Assembly: GCF_902167145.1 (NCBI RefSeq)
Contig: NC_050104.1
Span: 105,659,849 to 105,723,848, forward strand
DNA length: 64,000 bases
Source of the DNA: Zea mays
Taxonomy: Eukaryota > Streptophyta > Magnoliopsida > Poales > Poaceae
Direction of reading: 5' to 3'
Position numbers and translations under genes: made by a program. The number at the start of each line of letters is the position of its first letter. Position 1 is the first letter of the stretch. Below, one piece after another: positions 53,801 to 64,000 of this stretch. The notes under the pieces were generated by a model. The model did no database searches and was not told the DNA's origin. It saw only the letters and a program-made list of their open reading frames with translations.

Positions 53801-56800
53801 TAGTCTACACACATCCGCCATTTCCCTCCTTTCTTTCTCACAAGCACAGGGTTGGCAAGCCATTCGGGATGGAATACCTCTTTGATGAACCCTGCAGCCA
53901 TCAGCTTGTGGATCTCCTCGCCTATGGCTCTGCGCTTTTCTTCGTCGAATCGGCGCAGAGGCTGCTTCACGGGTCGGGCTCTAGCTCGGATATCCAGCGA
54001 GAGCTCGACGACCTCCCTCGGTATGCCAAGCATGTCCGAGGGACTCCACGCAAAGACTTCGGCGTTTGCGCAGAGAAAGTCGACGAGCATTGCTTCCTAT
54101 TTGGGGTCGAGCTCGGAGCCGATCCGGATCTGCTTGGAGGCGTCGTTGCTGGGGTCGAGAGGGACGGACTTAACCGTCTCTGCTGGCTCGAAGTTGCCGG
54201 CATGGCGCTTCACGTCTGGCGCCTCCTTGGAGAGGCTCTCCAGGTCGGCGATGAGGGCCTTGGATTCGGCGAGGACCTCGGCGTACTCCATGCACTCCAC
54301 GTCGCATTCGTATGCGTGTCGGTACGTGGGGCCGACGGTGATGACCCCGTTGGGACCCGACATCTTGAGCTTGAGGTAGGTGTAGTTGGGGACAGCCATG
54401 AACTTGGCGTAGCATGGCCTCCCCAGCACTGCGTGGTAGGTTCCTCGGAACCCGACCACCTCGAACGTGAGGGTTTCCCTTCTGAAGTTGGAGGGAGTCC
54501 CGAAGCAGACGGGTAGATCGAGGTGTCCAAGGGGCTGGACGCGTTTCCCGGGAATGATCCTGTGAAAAGGCGTCGCGCCTGCCCAGACCGAGGACATATC
54601 GATCCGCAGGAGCCCGAGGGTTTCGGCGTAGATGATGTTGAGGTTGCTGCCTCCGTCCATGAGGACCTTGGTGAGCCTGACGTTGCCGATGACGGGGTCA
54701 ACAACGAGCGGATATTTCCCCGGGCTCGGCACGCGGTCGGGGTGGTCGCCCTGGTCGAAGGTGATGGGCTTGTCGGACCAGTCTAGGTAGACTGGCGCCG
54801 CCACCTTTACCGAGCAGACCTCCCGACGCTCTTGCTTGCGATGCCGAGCCGAGGCGTTTGCCGCTGGCCCACCGTAGATCATGAAGCAGCCGTGGACCTC
54901 GGGGAACTCCTCTGCCTTGTGATCCTCCTTCTTGTCATTGTTGTGGGCCCTGCCACCTTCCGCAGGTGGCCCGGCTTTGTGAAAGTGGCGCCGAAGCATG
55001 ACGCACTCCTCGAGGGTGTGCTTGACGGGCCCCTGATGATAGGGGCACGACTCCTTGAGCATCTTGTCGAAGAGATTGGCACCTCCGGGAGGTTTCCGAG
55101 GGTTCTTGTACTCAGCGACGGCGACAAGGTCCGCGTCGGCGGCGTCGCGTTTCGCTTGCGACTTCTTCTTGCCTTTCTTCTTGGTGCCACGCTGAGTGGA
55201 CGCCTCGAGGACATCTTCCGGCTGGCGGCCCTGGGGCTACTTGTCCTTCCGGAAGATGGCCTCAACCGCCTCCTGGCCAGAGGCGAACTTGGTGGCGATG
55301 TCCATCAGCTCGCTCGCCCTGGTGGGGGTCTTGCGACCTAGCTTGCTTACCAGGTCGGGGCAGGTGGTGCCGGCAAGGAACGCGCCGATGACATCCGAGT
55401 CGGTGACGTTGGGCAGCTCGGTGCGCTGCTTCGAGAATCGCCGGATGTAGTCCCGGAGAGACTCTCCCGGCTGCTGGAGGTAGCTTCGGAGATCCCAGGA
55501 GTTCCTAGGGCGCACGTATGTGCCCTAGATGTTGTCGGCGAAGGCTTGGACCAGGTCGTCCCAGTTGGAGATCTGCCCCGGAGGCAGGTGCTCCAGCCAG
55601 GCTCGAGCGGTGTCGGAGAGGAATAGGGGGTGGTTGCGGATGATGAGGTTGTCATCGTCCGTTCCACCCAGTTGGTAGGCCAGCTGGTAGTCCGTGAGCC
55701 ACAGTTCCGGCCTCGTCTCCCCCGAGTACTTTGTGATAGTAGTCGGGGTTCGGAACCGGGTCGAGAACGGCGCCCGTCGTATGGCCCGGCTGAAAGCCTG
55801 CGGACCGGGTGGTTCAGGCGAGGGACTCCGATCCTCCCCGTTGTCGTAGCGTCCCCCACACCTGGGGTGGTAGCCTCGGTGCACCCTCTCGTCGAGGTGG
55901 GTTCGACGGTTGCGGTGGTGGTGCTCGTTGCCGAGGCGACCTGGGGCCGCAGGCGCTGTGTTGCGCGTGCGCCCGGTGTGGACCAAGGCTTCCCGCATGA
56001 ATCGGGAAGTCGCGGCGCGATGCTCCGAGGGGTATCCCTGCCTTCGGGAGGCAGAGCTTTCGGCTCGTTGGACCGCGGCATCCTCCTGGAGATTCTTGAG
56101 CTCTCCCTAGATTCGCCGCCCTTCGGTGGTCGATGGTTCCGACATTGCGCGAAGTAGTATCGCTGCCGCAGCCAGGTTTTGGCCGACCCCACTAGAAGCC
56201 GGTGGCGGCCTTGCCTTGACGTCGTCGGCAATGCGGTGCTGGATGCCCTGGGGTAGATGATGCGCTTCTCCGGCCGGAGCTTGGTCTACCCATTCCTGCC
56301 CGATGTTCCGCCGGAACGGCTCAAGTGTTCCTGCTCCCTCGTCGAGCCTGGCCTGCATCTCGCGGATTTGCTCGAGCTGTGCGTCCTGACCCCCCGCAGG
56401 GACTGGGACCACAGCTAGCTCCCGAAGGATGTCAACGTGAGGCGCAGGCCTAGGGGGATCACCGTTTTCCGGTATACCAAGATGGTTGCCTTCGCTGGGA
56501 CCCCCTAGATCGACGTGGAAACATTCACGACTTGGGCCGCAGTCCTCGTCGCCGAAGCTGCGGCTACCATTGGAACAATCAGAAAGGCAGTAGTCGCATG
56601 CGGTCATGAAGTCCCGCATGGCACTGGGGTTACCGAGTCTGGAGAAATCCCAACAAAAGTCGGGCTCGTCTTCTTCTTCGGAACCCGAGGGTCCGTAGGT
56701 CGAGACGGCCGTCAGCCGGTCCCAGGGTGACCGCATACCGTACCCCGGAGGGTTTGGACATGCCTCTATGAAGGCTTCCACTGAAGCAAAGTTGCTTGGT

Positions 56801-57345
56801 GGGTCGAGGCTGAATCCAAAAGGCACGAGATGGGAATCGGTCGGTACCTCTTGGTCGACGGGCGGTGACGAAGTCACGTCAGGGGCAGACTGCATCGTCG
56901 TCTCAGGTACGAGGGTGACGCCCAGCAAGTCCCTTGCGAGCGTGCTGGCGTCGTCCGTCCGCTTGGAGTTGGCGTGTTGCGGGGAAACGGGGCTCGTCTT
57001 CGTCTCAGACGCGATGTCGACGCCCGACGTGTCCCCCGGTGGGGCGTCGGCGCCGTCGACTCGCTCGACAGCCGACGAGGTGTCGCCTCCTGCTTGGCCT
57101 TGGTTGCCCCGCCTCCTCCTCCGTCAATGGGGGAGGCGACGGGACAAACCCGAATGTTGTTCTTCCGCCGCGTGGGGAAGACGTCGTTGATTCCGCCGCC
57201 GGCAGGCGGGTTGTCGGCCGCCATTGTCGCTGTCGCGCGGCGGAGGAAGGAGTATCATGTCGTAGCTGCCGTCGAGGGACATGAACTCAAGACTCCCGAA
57301 ACGGAGCACCGTCCCGGGCTGGAAAGGTTGCTGGAGACTACCCAT
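50848..57345 (-). pseudogene. gag-pol: HUCK-B gag-pol polyprotein, one frame, nine in-frame stops
   Basis: 2165 codons from ATG 57345 to TAA 50848, no frameshift. Order: N-terminal low-complexity Gag (57345-56107); Gag core (WLTDYQLAYQLGG, ARAWLEHLPPGQ; about 55800-55250); CPYHQG..H..C zinc-like site near 55040; protease with MDGGSN (about 54645-54660, DGG as in many plant gypsy elements); RT with YVDD (53503-53514); native RNase H without its Asp (LLIYVAATTQVV, near 53075); second RNase H (FFDGSLMKTGAG, about 52650-52280); integrase zinc site (about 51900-51770) and core with D, D, E (GLDLVGP, ITDNGTQF, QVERAND). Stops at 57124, 56107, 55525, 55237, 54097, 53653, 53086, 51295 and 50995 (lowest base of each). 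Confidence 0.94.
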
Positions 57346-57385
57346 CTGGAGCTTGATGGGAAGCTGTTCGTCAACACGCAGTAGG

Positions 57386-57403
57386 CCCCTACCTGGCGCG
57401 CCA
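57386..57403 (-). promoter_or_regulatory. HUCK-B primer-binding site
   Basis: TGGCGCGCCAGGTAGGGG on the minus strand, two bases from the LTR end. Its first ten bases are a palindrome (TGGCGCGCCA). It is not the initiator Met type; the primer tRNA is not assigned here. Confidence 0.75.
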
Positions 57404-57682
57404 ACTGTCGGCGTTTCAACCCCGGGGGGTCCCTGGACCGACGAGTAAATTGTCGTCGCGTGTCCCAGCCCAGATGGGTCGGCGCGAGACGGAGCACGAA
57501 AGGGGGCAAAAAGGGGAGACAGGCAGAAGGGGAAACCCGCGGCCTTCGTGTTGCCCTGCGCCCAGGTCGGGTGCGATTGCAGTAGGGGGTTACAAGCGTC
57601 CGCGTGGGAGAGAGCGAGAGACTTTACGCGTCGTCCCGTTCCCCCGCGCAGCCAACCTTCTCGTACGAGAGCCCTGGACCTT

Positions 57683-57692
57683 CCTTTTATAG
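57683..57692 (-). promoter_or_regulatory. HUCK-B 5' LTR TATA box
   Basis: CTATAAAAGG on the minus strand, in the LTR that would drive genomic RNA. Confidence 0.72.
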
Positions 57693-58059
57693 GCGTAAGG
57701 AGAGGGCCCAGGTGTACAATAGGAGATGTAGCAGTGTGCTAACGTGTCTAGCAGAAAGGAGCTAGTGCCCTAGGTACATGCCGTCGTGGCAGCCGGAGAG
57801 GTTTTGGCACCCTGTTCATGTGATGTCGTGGCCGTCGGAGGAGCGCTGGAGCCTTGCGAAAGGACAGCTGTCGGGGCTGTCGAGTCCTTGCTGACGTCTC
57901 CTTGCTTCCGTAAGGGGCTGAGAGCCGCCGTCGTCATGGAGCACACGGGGCGCCATCATTATTTGTTTACCGGGTCGAGCCAGATGGGACGCCGGTCTTG
58001 TTCCCCGTAGCCTGAGCTAGCTAGGGGTAGGGTAATGATGGCCCCCCCTGTGACGTGGT

Positions 58060-58735
58060 CGGTCCGAACCCTGGGTCGGGCGAGGCGGTGGCTCCTCCGA
58101 GGTCGAGGTCGAGTCTGTCTTCCGAGGTCGAGGTCGAGTCCGAGCCCTGGGTCGAGCGAGGCGGAGACCATCGTCTGAGACCAAGGCTGAGTCCGAGCCC
58201 TGGGGTCGGGCGAGAAGGAGTTCGTCGTCTTCCGGAGCCGAGGCTGAGTCCGAGCCCTGGGGTCGGGCGAGGCGGAGTTCGTCGTCTTCCGGAGCCGAGG
58301 CCGAGTCCGAGCCCTGGGTCGGGCGAGGTGGAGTTCGTTGTCTTCCGGAGCCGAGGCCGAGTCCGAGCCCTGGGTCGGGCGAGGCGGAGTTCGTTGCCTT
58401 CCGGAGCTGAGACGGGGGTCGAGCCCTGGGGTCGGGCGAGGCGGAGTTCATCGTCTTCCGGAGCCGAGACGGGGGCCGAGCCCTGGGGTCGGGCAAGGCA
58501 GAGTTCGTCATCTTCCGGAGCCGAGGCCGAGTCCGACCCCTGGGTCGGGCGAGGCGGAGTTCATCGTCTTCTGGAGCCGAGGCCGAGTCCGAGCCCTGGG
58601 TTGGGCGAGGCGGAGTTCGTCGTCTTTCGGAGCCGAGACGGGGGCCGAGCCCTGGGGTCGGGCGAGGCGGAGATCGTCGTCTTCCGGAGCTGAGACGGGG
58701 GCCGAGCCCTGGGGTCGGGCGAGGCAGAGCTTCCT
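58060..58735. repeat. 57-bp minisatellite in HUCK-B 5' LTR
   Basis: Same GC-rich units and sub-types as 45640-46325, in nearly the same number and order. The array was therefore this long at insertion and has changed little since. Confidence 0.9.
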
Positions 58736-59226
58736 ATGGCGCCCGAAGCCGGACTTGGCTGCTGTCAGCCTCACTCTGTCGAGTGGCACAACAGTCGGAG
58801 CGACGCAGGCGGCGTTGTCCTCTTGTCAGGCCGGTCAGTGGAGCGGCGAAGTGACTGCGGTCACTTTGGCTCTATCGACTGAAGGGCGCGCGTCAGGATA
58901 AGGTGTCAGGCCATCCTTGCATTAAATGCTTCTGCGATACGGTCGGTCAGTGTGGCGATCTGGCCAAGGTTGCTTCTTGGCGAAGACTGGGCCTCGGGCG
59001 AGCCGAAGGTGTGTCCGTTGCTTGAGGGGGCCTCGGGCGAGACGTAAATCCTCCAGGGTCAGCTGCCCTTGTCCGAGGCTGGGCTCGGGCGAGGCGAGAT
59101 CGTGTCCCTTGAGTGGACCGAGCCTTGACTTAATCGCACCCATCAGGCCTTTGCAACTTTGTGTTGATGGGGGTTACCAGCTAAGATTAGGAGTCTTGGG
59201 GGTACCCCTAATTATGGTCCCTGACA

Positions 59227-59445
59227 GATATACTCTTATATCTTTGTTTAAAGGGAATACTTGGGATTCACACTTATTAGTAAGACAGGTGTTGTTAATA
59301 AAATGTTGACCAACTAAAATGCTTACTGCTCAACCTTAGCCTCACCTTGTTAAACTTGCATTAGTTTTTCCCCACTTGCTGAGCCTTGACCATAAGTGAG
59401 CTCACCCTTGCTTAATTTTGATCAGAAGTTTGCAAATGAAGGTAT
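59227..59445 (+). repeat. Element E right LTR, segment 3
   Basis: Resumes E LTR sequence (ATACTCTTATATCTTTG) after HUCK-B and matches left LTR 28258-28475. It is cut by SIRE-C at 59446; GGTAT (59441-59445) would be the left TSD of SIRE-C. Confidence 0.9.
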
Positions 59446-60613
59446 TGAAAGTCGCCTAGAGGGGGGTGAATAGGCAAATCTGAAATTTATAAACTTTAAG
59501 CACAACTACAAGCCGGGGTTAGCGTTAGAAATAAAGTCGAGTCCGAAAGAGAGGGTGAAAACAAATCACATTCAAATAAGAGCGGATGACACGGTGATTT
59601 GTTTTACCGAGGTTCGGTTCTTGCAAACCTACTCCCCGTTGAGGTGGTCACAAAGACCGGGTCTCTTTCAACCCTTTCCCTCTCTCAAACGGTCACTTAG
59701 ACCGAGTGAGCTTCCTTCCTTGATTTCCCGGGTCACTTAGACCCCGCAAGGACCACCACACAATTGGTGTCTCTTGCTTTGCTTACAAGGCTTTGAGAGT
59801 AAGAATGAGAGAAAGAAGAAAGCCAACCAAGCAACAAGAACAACAAAAGAACACAAGTCGATCTTCTCACAAGTCCTAAAAACTAGAGTTGAATTGTGGA
59901 CTTTGATTTGATCAGAGGCTTTGATTTGTGTCTTGGAGTGTTGTGTATTGCTCTTGTATTGAATGAGGAGTAGTGAATGCTTGGGTGTCTTGAAGAGTGG
60001 TGGTTGGGGGTATTTATAGCCCCAACCACCAAAATGGCCGTTGGGGAACCCTGCTATCGACGAGCGCACCGGACAGTCCGGTGCACCACCGGACACTGTC
60101 CGATGCGCCAGCCACGTCACCCAACTGTTAGGGTTCGACCATTGGAGCTTCTGACATGTGGGCCACCAGACAGTCCGGTGGTGCACCGGACAGTCACTGT
60201 TCACTGTCCGGTGCGCCTTCTGGCGCCTGCTCTGACTCTGCACGCGCAGTCGGCACTGTTCACTGTTCACTTTTGCAGTCGATCGTTGGCGCATTTAGCT
60301 GTTGCTCCGCTGGCACACCGGACAGTCCGGTGAATTATAGCATAGAGGCAATCCAAATTCTCGAAGGTGGCAAGTTTGGAGTTGGTCTCCCTGGTGCACC
60401 GGACACTGTCCGGTGCGCCAGACCAGGGTTGCCTTCGATTGTCTTTTGCTCTTTTTATTTGAACCCTTTCTTGGACTTTTTATTGGTTTGTGTTGAACCT
60501 TTGGCACCTGTAGAACTTATAATCTAGAGCAAACTAGTTAGTCCAATTATTTGTGTTGGGCAATTCAACCACCAAAATCATTTAGGAAAAGGTTTGACCC
60601 TATTTCCCTTTCA
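59446..60613 (-). repeat. SIRE-C 3' LTR (1168 bp)
   Basis: TGAAAGTCGCCTAGAGG at the left, ATTTCCCTTTCA at the right. TATA box CTATAAATACC at 60009-60019 (minus). Palindrome clusters at about 60066-60102, 60170-60212, 60315-60332 and 60395-60420. Confidence 0.92.
60009..60019 (-). promoter_or_regulatory. SIRE-C LTR TATA box
   Basis: CTATAAATACC on the minus strand, same context as SIRE-A and SIRE-B. Confidence 0.72.
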
Positions 60614-61430
60614 ATCTCCCCTTTTTGGTGATTGATGCCAAGCAAATATATAAGTGCATAATTGAACTAGTTTGCATAAGGTAACTGCAAAAGGTTACTT
60701 GGAATTAAACCAATTTATACATTCATAGGATATGCATGGATTGCTTTATTCATATTTATCATTTTGGACCACGCTTGCACCACTTGTTTTGTTTTTGCAA
60801 ATTCTTTTGGAAATTCTTTTCAAAATCTTATTGCAAATAGTCAAAGGTATATGGATAAGATTTCGAGAAGCATTTTAAGATTTGAAATTTTCTCCCCCTG
60901 TTTCAAATGCTTTTCCTTTGGCTAAACAAAACTCCCCCTTAATGAAATTCTCCTCTTAGTGTTCAAGAGGGTTTTAGATATTAATTTTGAAGGAGGTTAA
61001 ACCAATTTGAAATTATATCAAAAATAAGATACCAATTGAAAAACTTCTTTTAATACAAATTGAAAGACTACATTTTTGAAATTGGTGGTGGTGCGGTGCG
61101 GTCCTTTTGCTTTGGGCTAATACTTTCTCCCCCTTTGGCATGAATCGCCAAAAACGGATACTCGTGGTGAGTGAAATATAAGCCCTTTACTTTCTCTCCC
61201 TTTTGGCAAACAATATATGAGTGAAGATTATACCAAATTGGAGAGCGGTGCGGAGTGACGGCGAAGGATGAATAATTCGATGGAGTGGAGTGGAAGCCTT
61301 GTCTTCACCGAAGAAGTCCATTTCCTTTCAATCTATGACTTAGCATGAAATACACTTGAAAACCACATTAGTCATAGCACATGAAAGAGGGATGATCAAA
61401 GGTATATAAATGAGCTATGTGTGCAAAATA
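60614..61430 (-). other. SIRE-C 3' non-coding region with PPT and PPT-like copies
   Basis: The PPT (plus-strand ATCTCCCCTTTTTGG) touches the LTR. Further CTCCCCCT-type tracts occur at about 60893, 60931, 61128 and 61195. No ORF is supported. Confidence 0.7.
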
Positions 61431-64000
61431 TCAATCAAAATTCCTAGAATCAAGAATGTTTAGCTCATGCCTAAGTTTGGTAAAGGTTTTCTCATCTAGT
61501 GGTTTGGTAAAGATATTGGCTAATTGTTCTTTGGTGCTAACATAAGCAATCTCGATATCCCCCCTTTGTTGATGATCCCTCAAAAAGTGATACCGAATGG
61601 CTATGTGCTTAGTGCGGTTGTGCTCAACAGGATTGTCCGCCATGCGGATTGCACTCTCATTATCACATAGGAGAGGAACTTAGGTTAATTTGTAACCATA
61701 GTCCCTAAGGGTTTGCCTCATCCAAAGCAATTGCATGCAACAATGGCCTACGGCAATATACTCGGCTTCGGCGGTAGAAAGAGTTACAGAATTTTGCTTC
61801 TTTGAAGCCCAAGACACCATTGATCTTCCCAAGAACTGACAAGTCTCTGATGTGCTCTTTCTATCAATCTTACATCCTGCCCAATCAGCATCTGAATATC
61901 CAATTAAATCAAAAGTGGATCCCTTGGGGTACCAAAGGCCAAACTTAGGGGTATGAACTAAATATCTCAAGATTCATTTCATGGCCCTAAGGTGAACTTC
62001 CTTAGGATCGGCTTGGAATCTTGCACACATGCATACGGAAAGCATAATATCCGGTCGAGAAGCACATAAATAGAGTAGAGAACCTATCATCGACCGATAT
62101 ACCTTTTGATCTACGGATTTACCTCCTATGTCGAGGTCGAGATGCCCATTGGTTCCCATGGGTGTCTTGATGGGCTTGGCATCCTTCATCCCAAACTTGG
62201 TGAGTATGTCTTGAATGTACTTTGTTTGGCTAATCAAGGTGCCTTCTTGGAGTTGCTTGACTTGAAAGCCTAGAAAATACTTCAACTCCCCCATCATAGA
62301 CATCTCGAATTTTTGAACCATTATCCTACTAAACTCTTCACAAGTGGATTTGTTAGTAGACCCAAATATGATATCATCAACATAAATTTGGCATACAAAC
62401 AAATCATTTGCAATTGTTTTAGTAAAGAGAGTAGGATCGGCTTTGCCAACTTTGAAGCCATTAGCGATAAGAAAATCTCTTAGGCATTCATACCATGCTC
62501 TTGGGGCTTGCTTGAGCCCATAAAGCGCCTTAGAGAGTTTATAGACATGGTTAGGGTACTCACTATCTTCAAAGCCAGGAGGTTGCTCAACATAGACTTC
62601 CTCCTTGATTGGTCCATTGAGGAAGGCACTTTTCATGTCCATTTGATAGAGCTTAAAGCCATGGTAAGTAGCATAGGCAAGTAATATACGAATTGACTCA
62701 AGCCTAGCTATGGGTGCATAGGTTTCACTGAAATCCAAACCTTTGACTTGTGAATATCCCTTGGCCACAAGTCAGGCTTTGTTCCTTGTCACCACACCAT
62801 GCTCATCTTGCTTGTTGCAGAAGACCCACTTGGTTCCTACAACATTTTGATTAGGACGTGGAACTAAATGCCATACCTCATTCCTTGTGAAGTTGTTGAG
62901 TTCCTCTTGCATCGCCAACACCCAATCCGAATCTCTTAATGTGTCTTCCACCCTATACGGCTCAATAGAAGACACAAAGGAGTAATGTTCACAAAAATGA
63001 GCAACACGAGATCGAGTGGTTACCCCCTTTTGAATATCGCCGAGGATGGTGTTCACGGGGTGATCTTGTTGTATTGCTTGGTGAACTCTTGGGTGCGGCG
63101 GTCTTGGACCCTCATCATCTTCCTTGTCTTGATCATTAGCATCTCCCCCTTGATCATTGTCCTCCTCTTGAGGTGGCTCCTCTTGATCTTCATTTTCATC
63201 ATCTTGAGCTTGATCCTCATCTTGAGTTGGTGGAGATGCTTGCATGGAGGAAGCTTGTTGATCTTGTGCATGTGGAGGCTCTTCGGATTCCTTAGGACAC
63301 ACATCCCCAATGGACATGTTCCTTAGCGCGACGCATGGAGCCTCTTCATCATCTAACTCATCAAGATCAACTTGCTCTACTTGAGAGCCATTAGTCTCAT
63401 CAAACACAATGTCACAAGAAACTTCAACTAGTCTAGTGGACTTGTTAAAGACTCTATATGCCCTTGTGTTTGAATCATAACCAAGTAAAAAGCCTTCTAC
63501 AACCTTAGGAGCAATTTTTGATTTTCTACCTCTTTTAACAAGAATAAAACATTTGCTACCAAAGACTCTAAAATATGAAACATTGGGCTTTTTACCGGTT
63601 AGTAGTTCATATGATGTCTTCTTGAGGATTCGGTGAAGATAGAGACGGTTGATGGCGTAGCAAGCGGTGTTGATTGCTTCCGCCCAAAACCGGTCCAAAG
63701 TCTTGTACTCATCAAGCATGGTCCTCGCCATGTCAAGTAGAGTTCTATTCTTCCTCTCCACTACACCATTTTGTTGTGGAGTGTAGGGAGAAGAGAACTC
63801 ATGCTTGATGCCCTCATCCTCAAGGAAGCCTTCTATTTGTGAGTTCTTGAACTCCGTCCCGTTGTCGCTTCTAATCTTTTTGATCCTTAGTCTGAACTCA
63901 TTTTGAGCCCATCTCAAGAATCCCTTTAAGGTCTCTTGGGTTTGAGATTTATCCTGCAAAAAGAACACCCAAGTGAAGCGAGAATAATCATCCACAATAA
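61431..64000 (-). pseudogene. pol: SIRE-C pol (INT core to RNase H), three in-frame stops, partial
   Basis: Open from the right edge in one frame. Integrase core begins at IVDDYSRF with D in RSDNGTEF and E in NGVVERKNR; an acidic linker follows; RT has YVDDIIFG (YVDD 62373-62384); RNase H has YSDADWAG and STAEAEYIA; stop at 61431. In-frame stops: TGA at 62772-62774 and TGA at 61974-61976, both where SIRE-B has CGA, and TAA at 61680-61682 where SIRE-B has AAA. No frameshift. The codon at 63995 is GTG inside the integrase domain, not a start. Confidence 0.93.

Larger units (their letters stand above)
44999..59226 (-). mobile_element. HUCK-B: complete Tat-lineage Ty3/gypsy element, Huck-like, TSD GATAT
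   Basis: 14,228-bp element on the minus strand. LTRs 44999-46818 (3') and 57406-59226 (5'); PBS 57386-57403; gag-pol 57345-50848; a 4-kb 3' region with antisense frames and repeats; PPT next to 46819. The 5-mer GATAT flanks it (44994-44998 and 59227-59231), and the joined flanks reproduce the left E LTR at about 28257-28270. The LTRs differ at about nine positions in the first 270 bases that I compared. Nine in-frame stops in gag-pol make it non-functional. Confidence 0.95.
57406..59226 (-). repeat. HUCK-B 5' LTR (1821 bp)
   Basis: Begins TGTCGGCGTTTCAACC and ends GGTCCCTGACA on the plus strand; only one base longer than the 3' LTR. The minisatellite is at 58060-58735 and the TATA box at 57683-57692 (minus). 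It ends at TSD GATAT (59227-59231). Confidence 0.94.
24288..59445 (+). mobile_element. Element E: non-autonomous large-LTR gypsy element, split by three insertions
   Basis: Plus-strand element with 4.46-kb LTRs. Left LTR 24288-28744; PBS 28749-28760; internal region only 3.4 kb (28745-32104); PPT AAGAGGGGTAGAT before the right LTR at 32105. Right LTR pieces are 32105-33264, 42131-44998 and 59227-59445; the last about 270 bases should follow SIRE-C outside the window. The LTR end (GTGTGACA), the PBS and the PPT resemble Tekay/Del chromoviruses. There is no RT, RNase H or integrase. Maize has non-autonomous gypsy families with long LTRs (Flip, for example), but I cannot assign this one. Without insertions the element is about 12.3 kb. 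Confidence 0.85.
59446..64000 (-). mobile_element. SIRE-C: Opie/Ji-type Sirevirus, 3' part, truncated by window edge
   Basis: Minus-strand Sirevirus with 3' LTR (59446-60613), PPT, 3' non-coding region and pol from RNase H back to the integrase core at the right edge. Gag, PBS and 5' LTR lie outside. Pol is highly similar to SIRE-B but decayed differently (stops rather than frameshifts). Confidence 0.93.

Noticed and set aside
54210..54704. 164-codon Ser/Thr/Pro-rich frame overlapping HUCK-B protease, and similar frames at 55347-56231
   Set aside because: Alternative-frame shadows of GC-rich gag-pol; the gag-pol frame carries the recognisable motifs.

Overview
This window looks like an intergenic block of a large grass genome, most likely Zea mays or a close Andropogoneae relative. 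I see no host protein-coding gene, tRNA or rRNA. Almost every base belongs to a transposable element: Sireviruses (Ty1/copia, Opie/Ji-type, with LTRs full of the CACCGGAC...GTCCGGTG palindrome), Tat-lineage Ty3/gypsy elements that look like maize Huck, large-LTR chromovirus-like (Tekay/Del-type) gypsy elements, and small hAT-type DNA elements. Family names rest on remembered resemblance and were not searched; element boundaries rest on LTR ends, primer-binding sites (PBS), polypurine tracts (PPT) and target-site duplications (TSD) read in the sequence.

Layout. SIRE-A (1-4614, minus, cut by the left edge) lies inside the pol gene of HUCK-A (4615-13450, plus; its 5' part is left of the window). 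An unassigned stretch (13451-20354) follows. It holds a diverged inverted-repeat element, a 500-bp hAT-type MITE with a perfect 8-bp TSD (14192-14691), a 4.2-kb solo gypsy LTR with a perfect 5-bp TSD (15300-19530) and the left part of another hAT-like element. SIRE-D (from 20355, minus) interrupts that hAT-like element. SIRE-D is in turn interrupted at 24288 by a non-autonomous large-LTR gypsy element, E (plus). The right LTR of E is split three times: by SIRE-B (33265-42130, complete, TSD AACCC), by HUCK-B (44999-59226, complete, 14.2 kb, TSD GATAT) and by SIRE-C (59446 to the right edge). The deepest nesting is four levels (hAT-like > SIRE-D > E > SIRE-B, HUCK-B or SIRE-C).

How the genes work together. 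Each autonomous family encodes Gag plus a Pol polyprotein. Sireviruses carry PR-INT-RT-RNaseH with pol in the +1 frame after gag. Huck-like elements carry gag-PR-RT-RNaseH-second RNaseH-INT in one frame. Nearly all copies are broken by in-frame stops or frameshifts; only the SIRE-A gag is open over its full length. Element E has gag-like zinc-knuckle ORFs and a damaged protease but no RT or integrase, so it would need enzymes from a partner.

The most interesting signals are these: an antisense reading frame behind a TATA-like box conserved in both Huck-like copies; the unusual ORF content of E; a SIRE-D copy in which gag runs directly into an env-position ORF with pol missing; a conserved splice-acceptor-like sequence exactly at the Sirevirus pol frame start; and an excess of C-to-T type nonsense mutations consistent with cytosine methylation. 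I found no convincing wholly new biological system; these are the leads worth testing.
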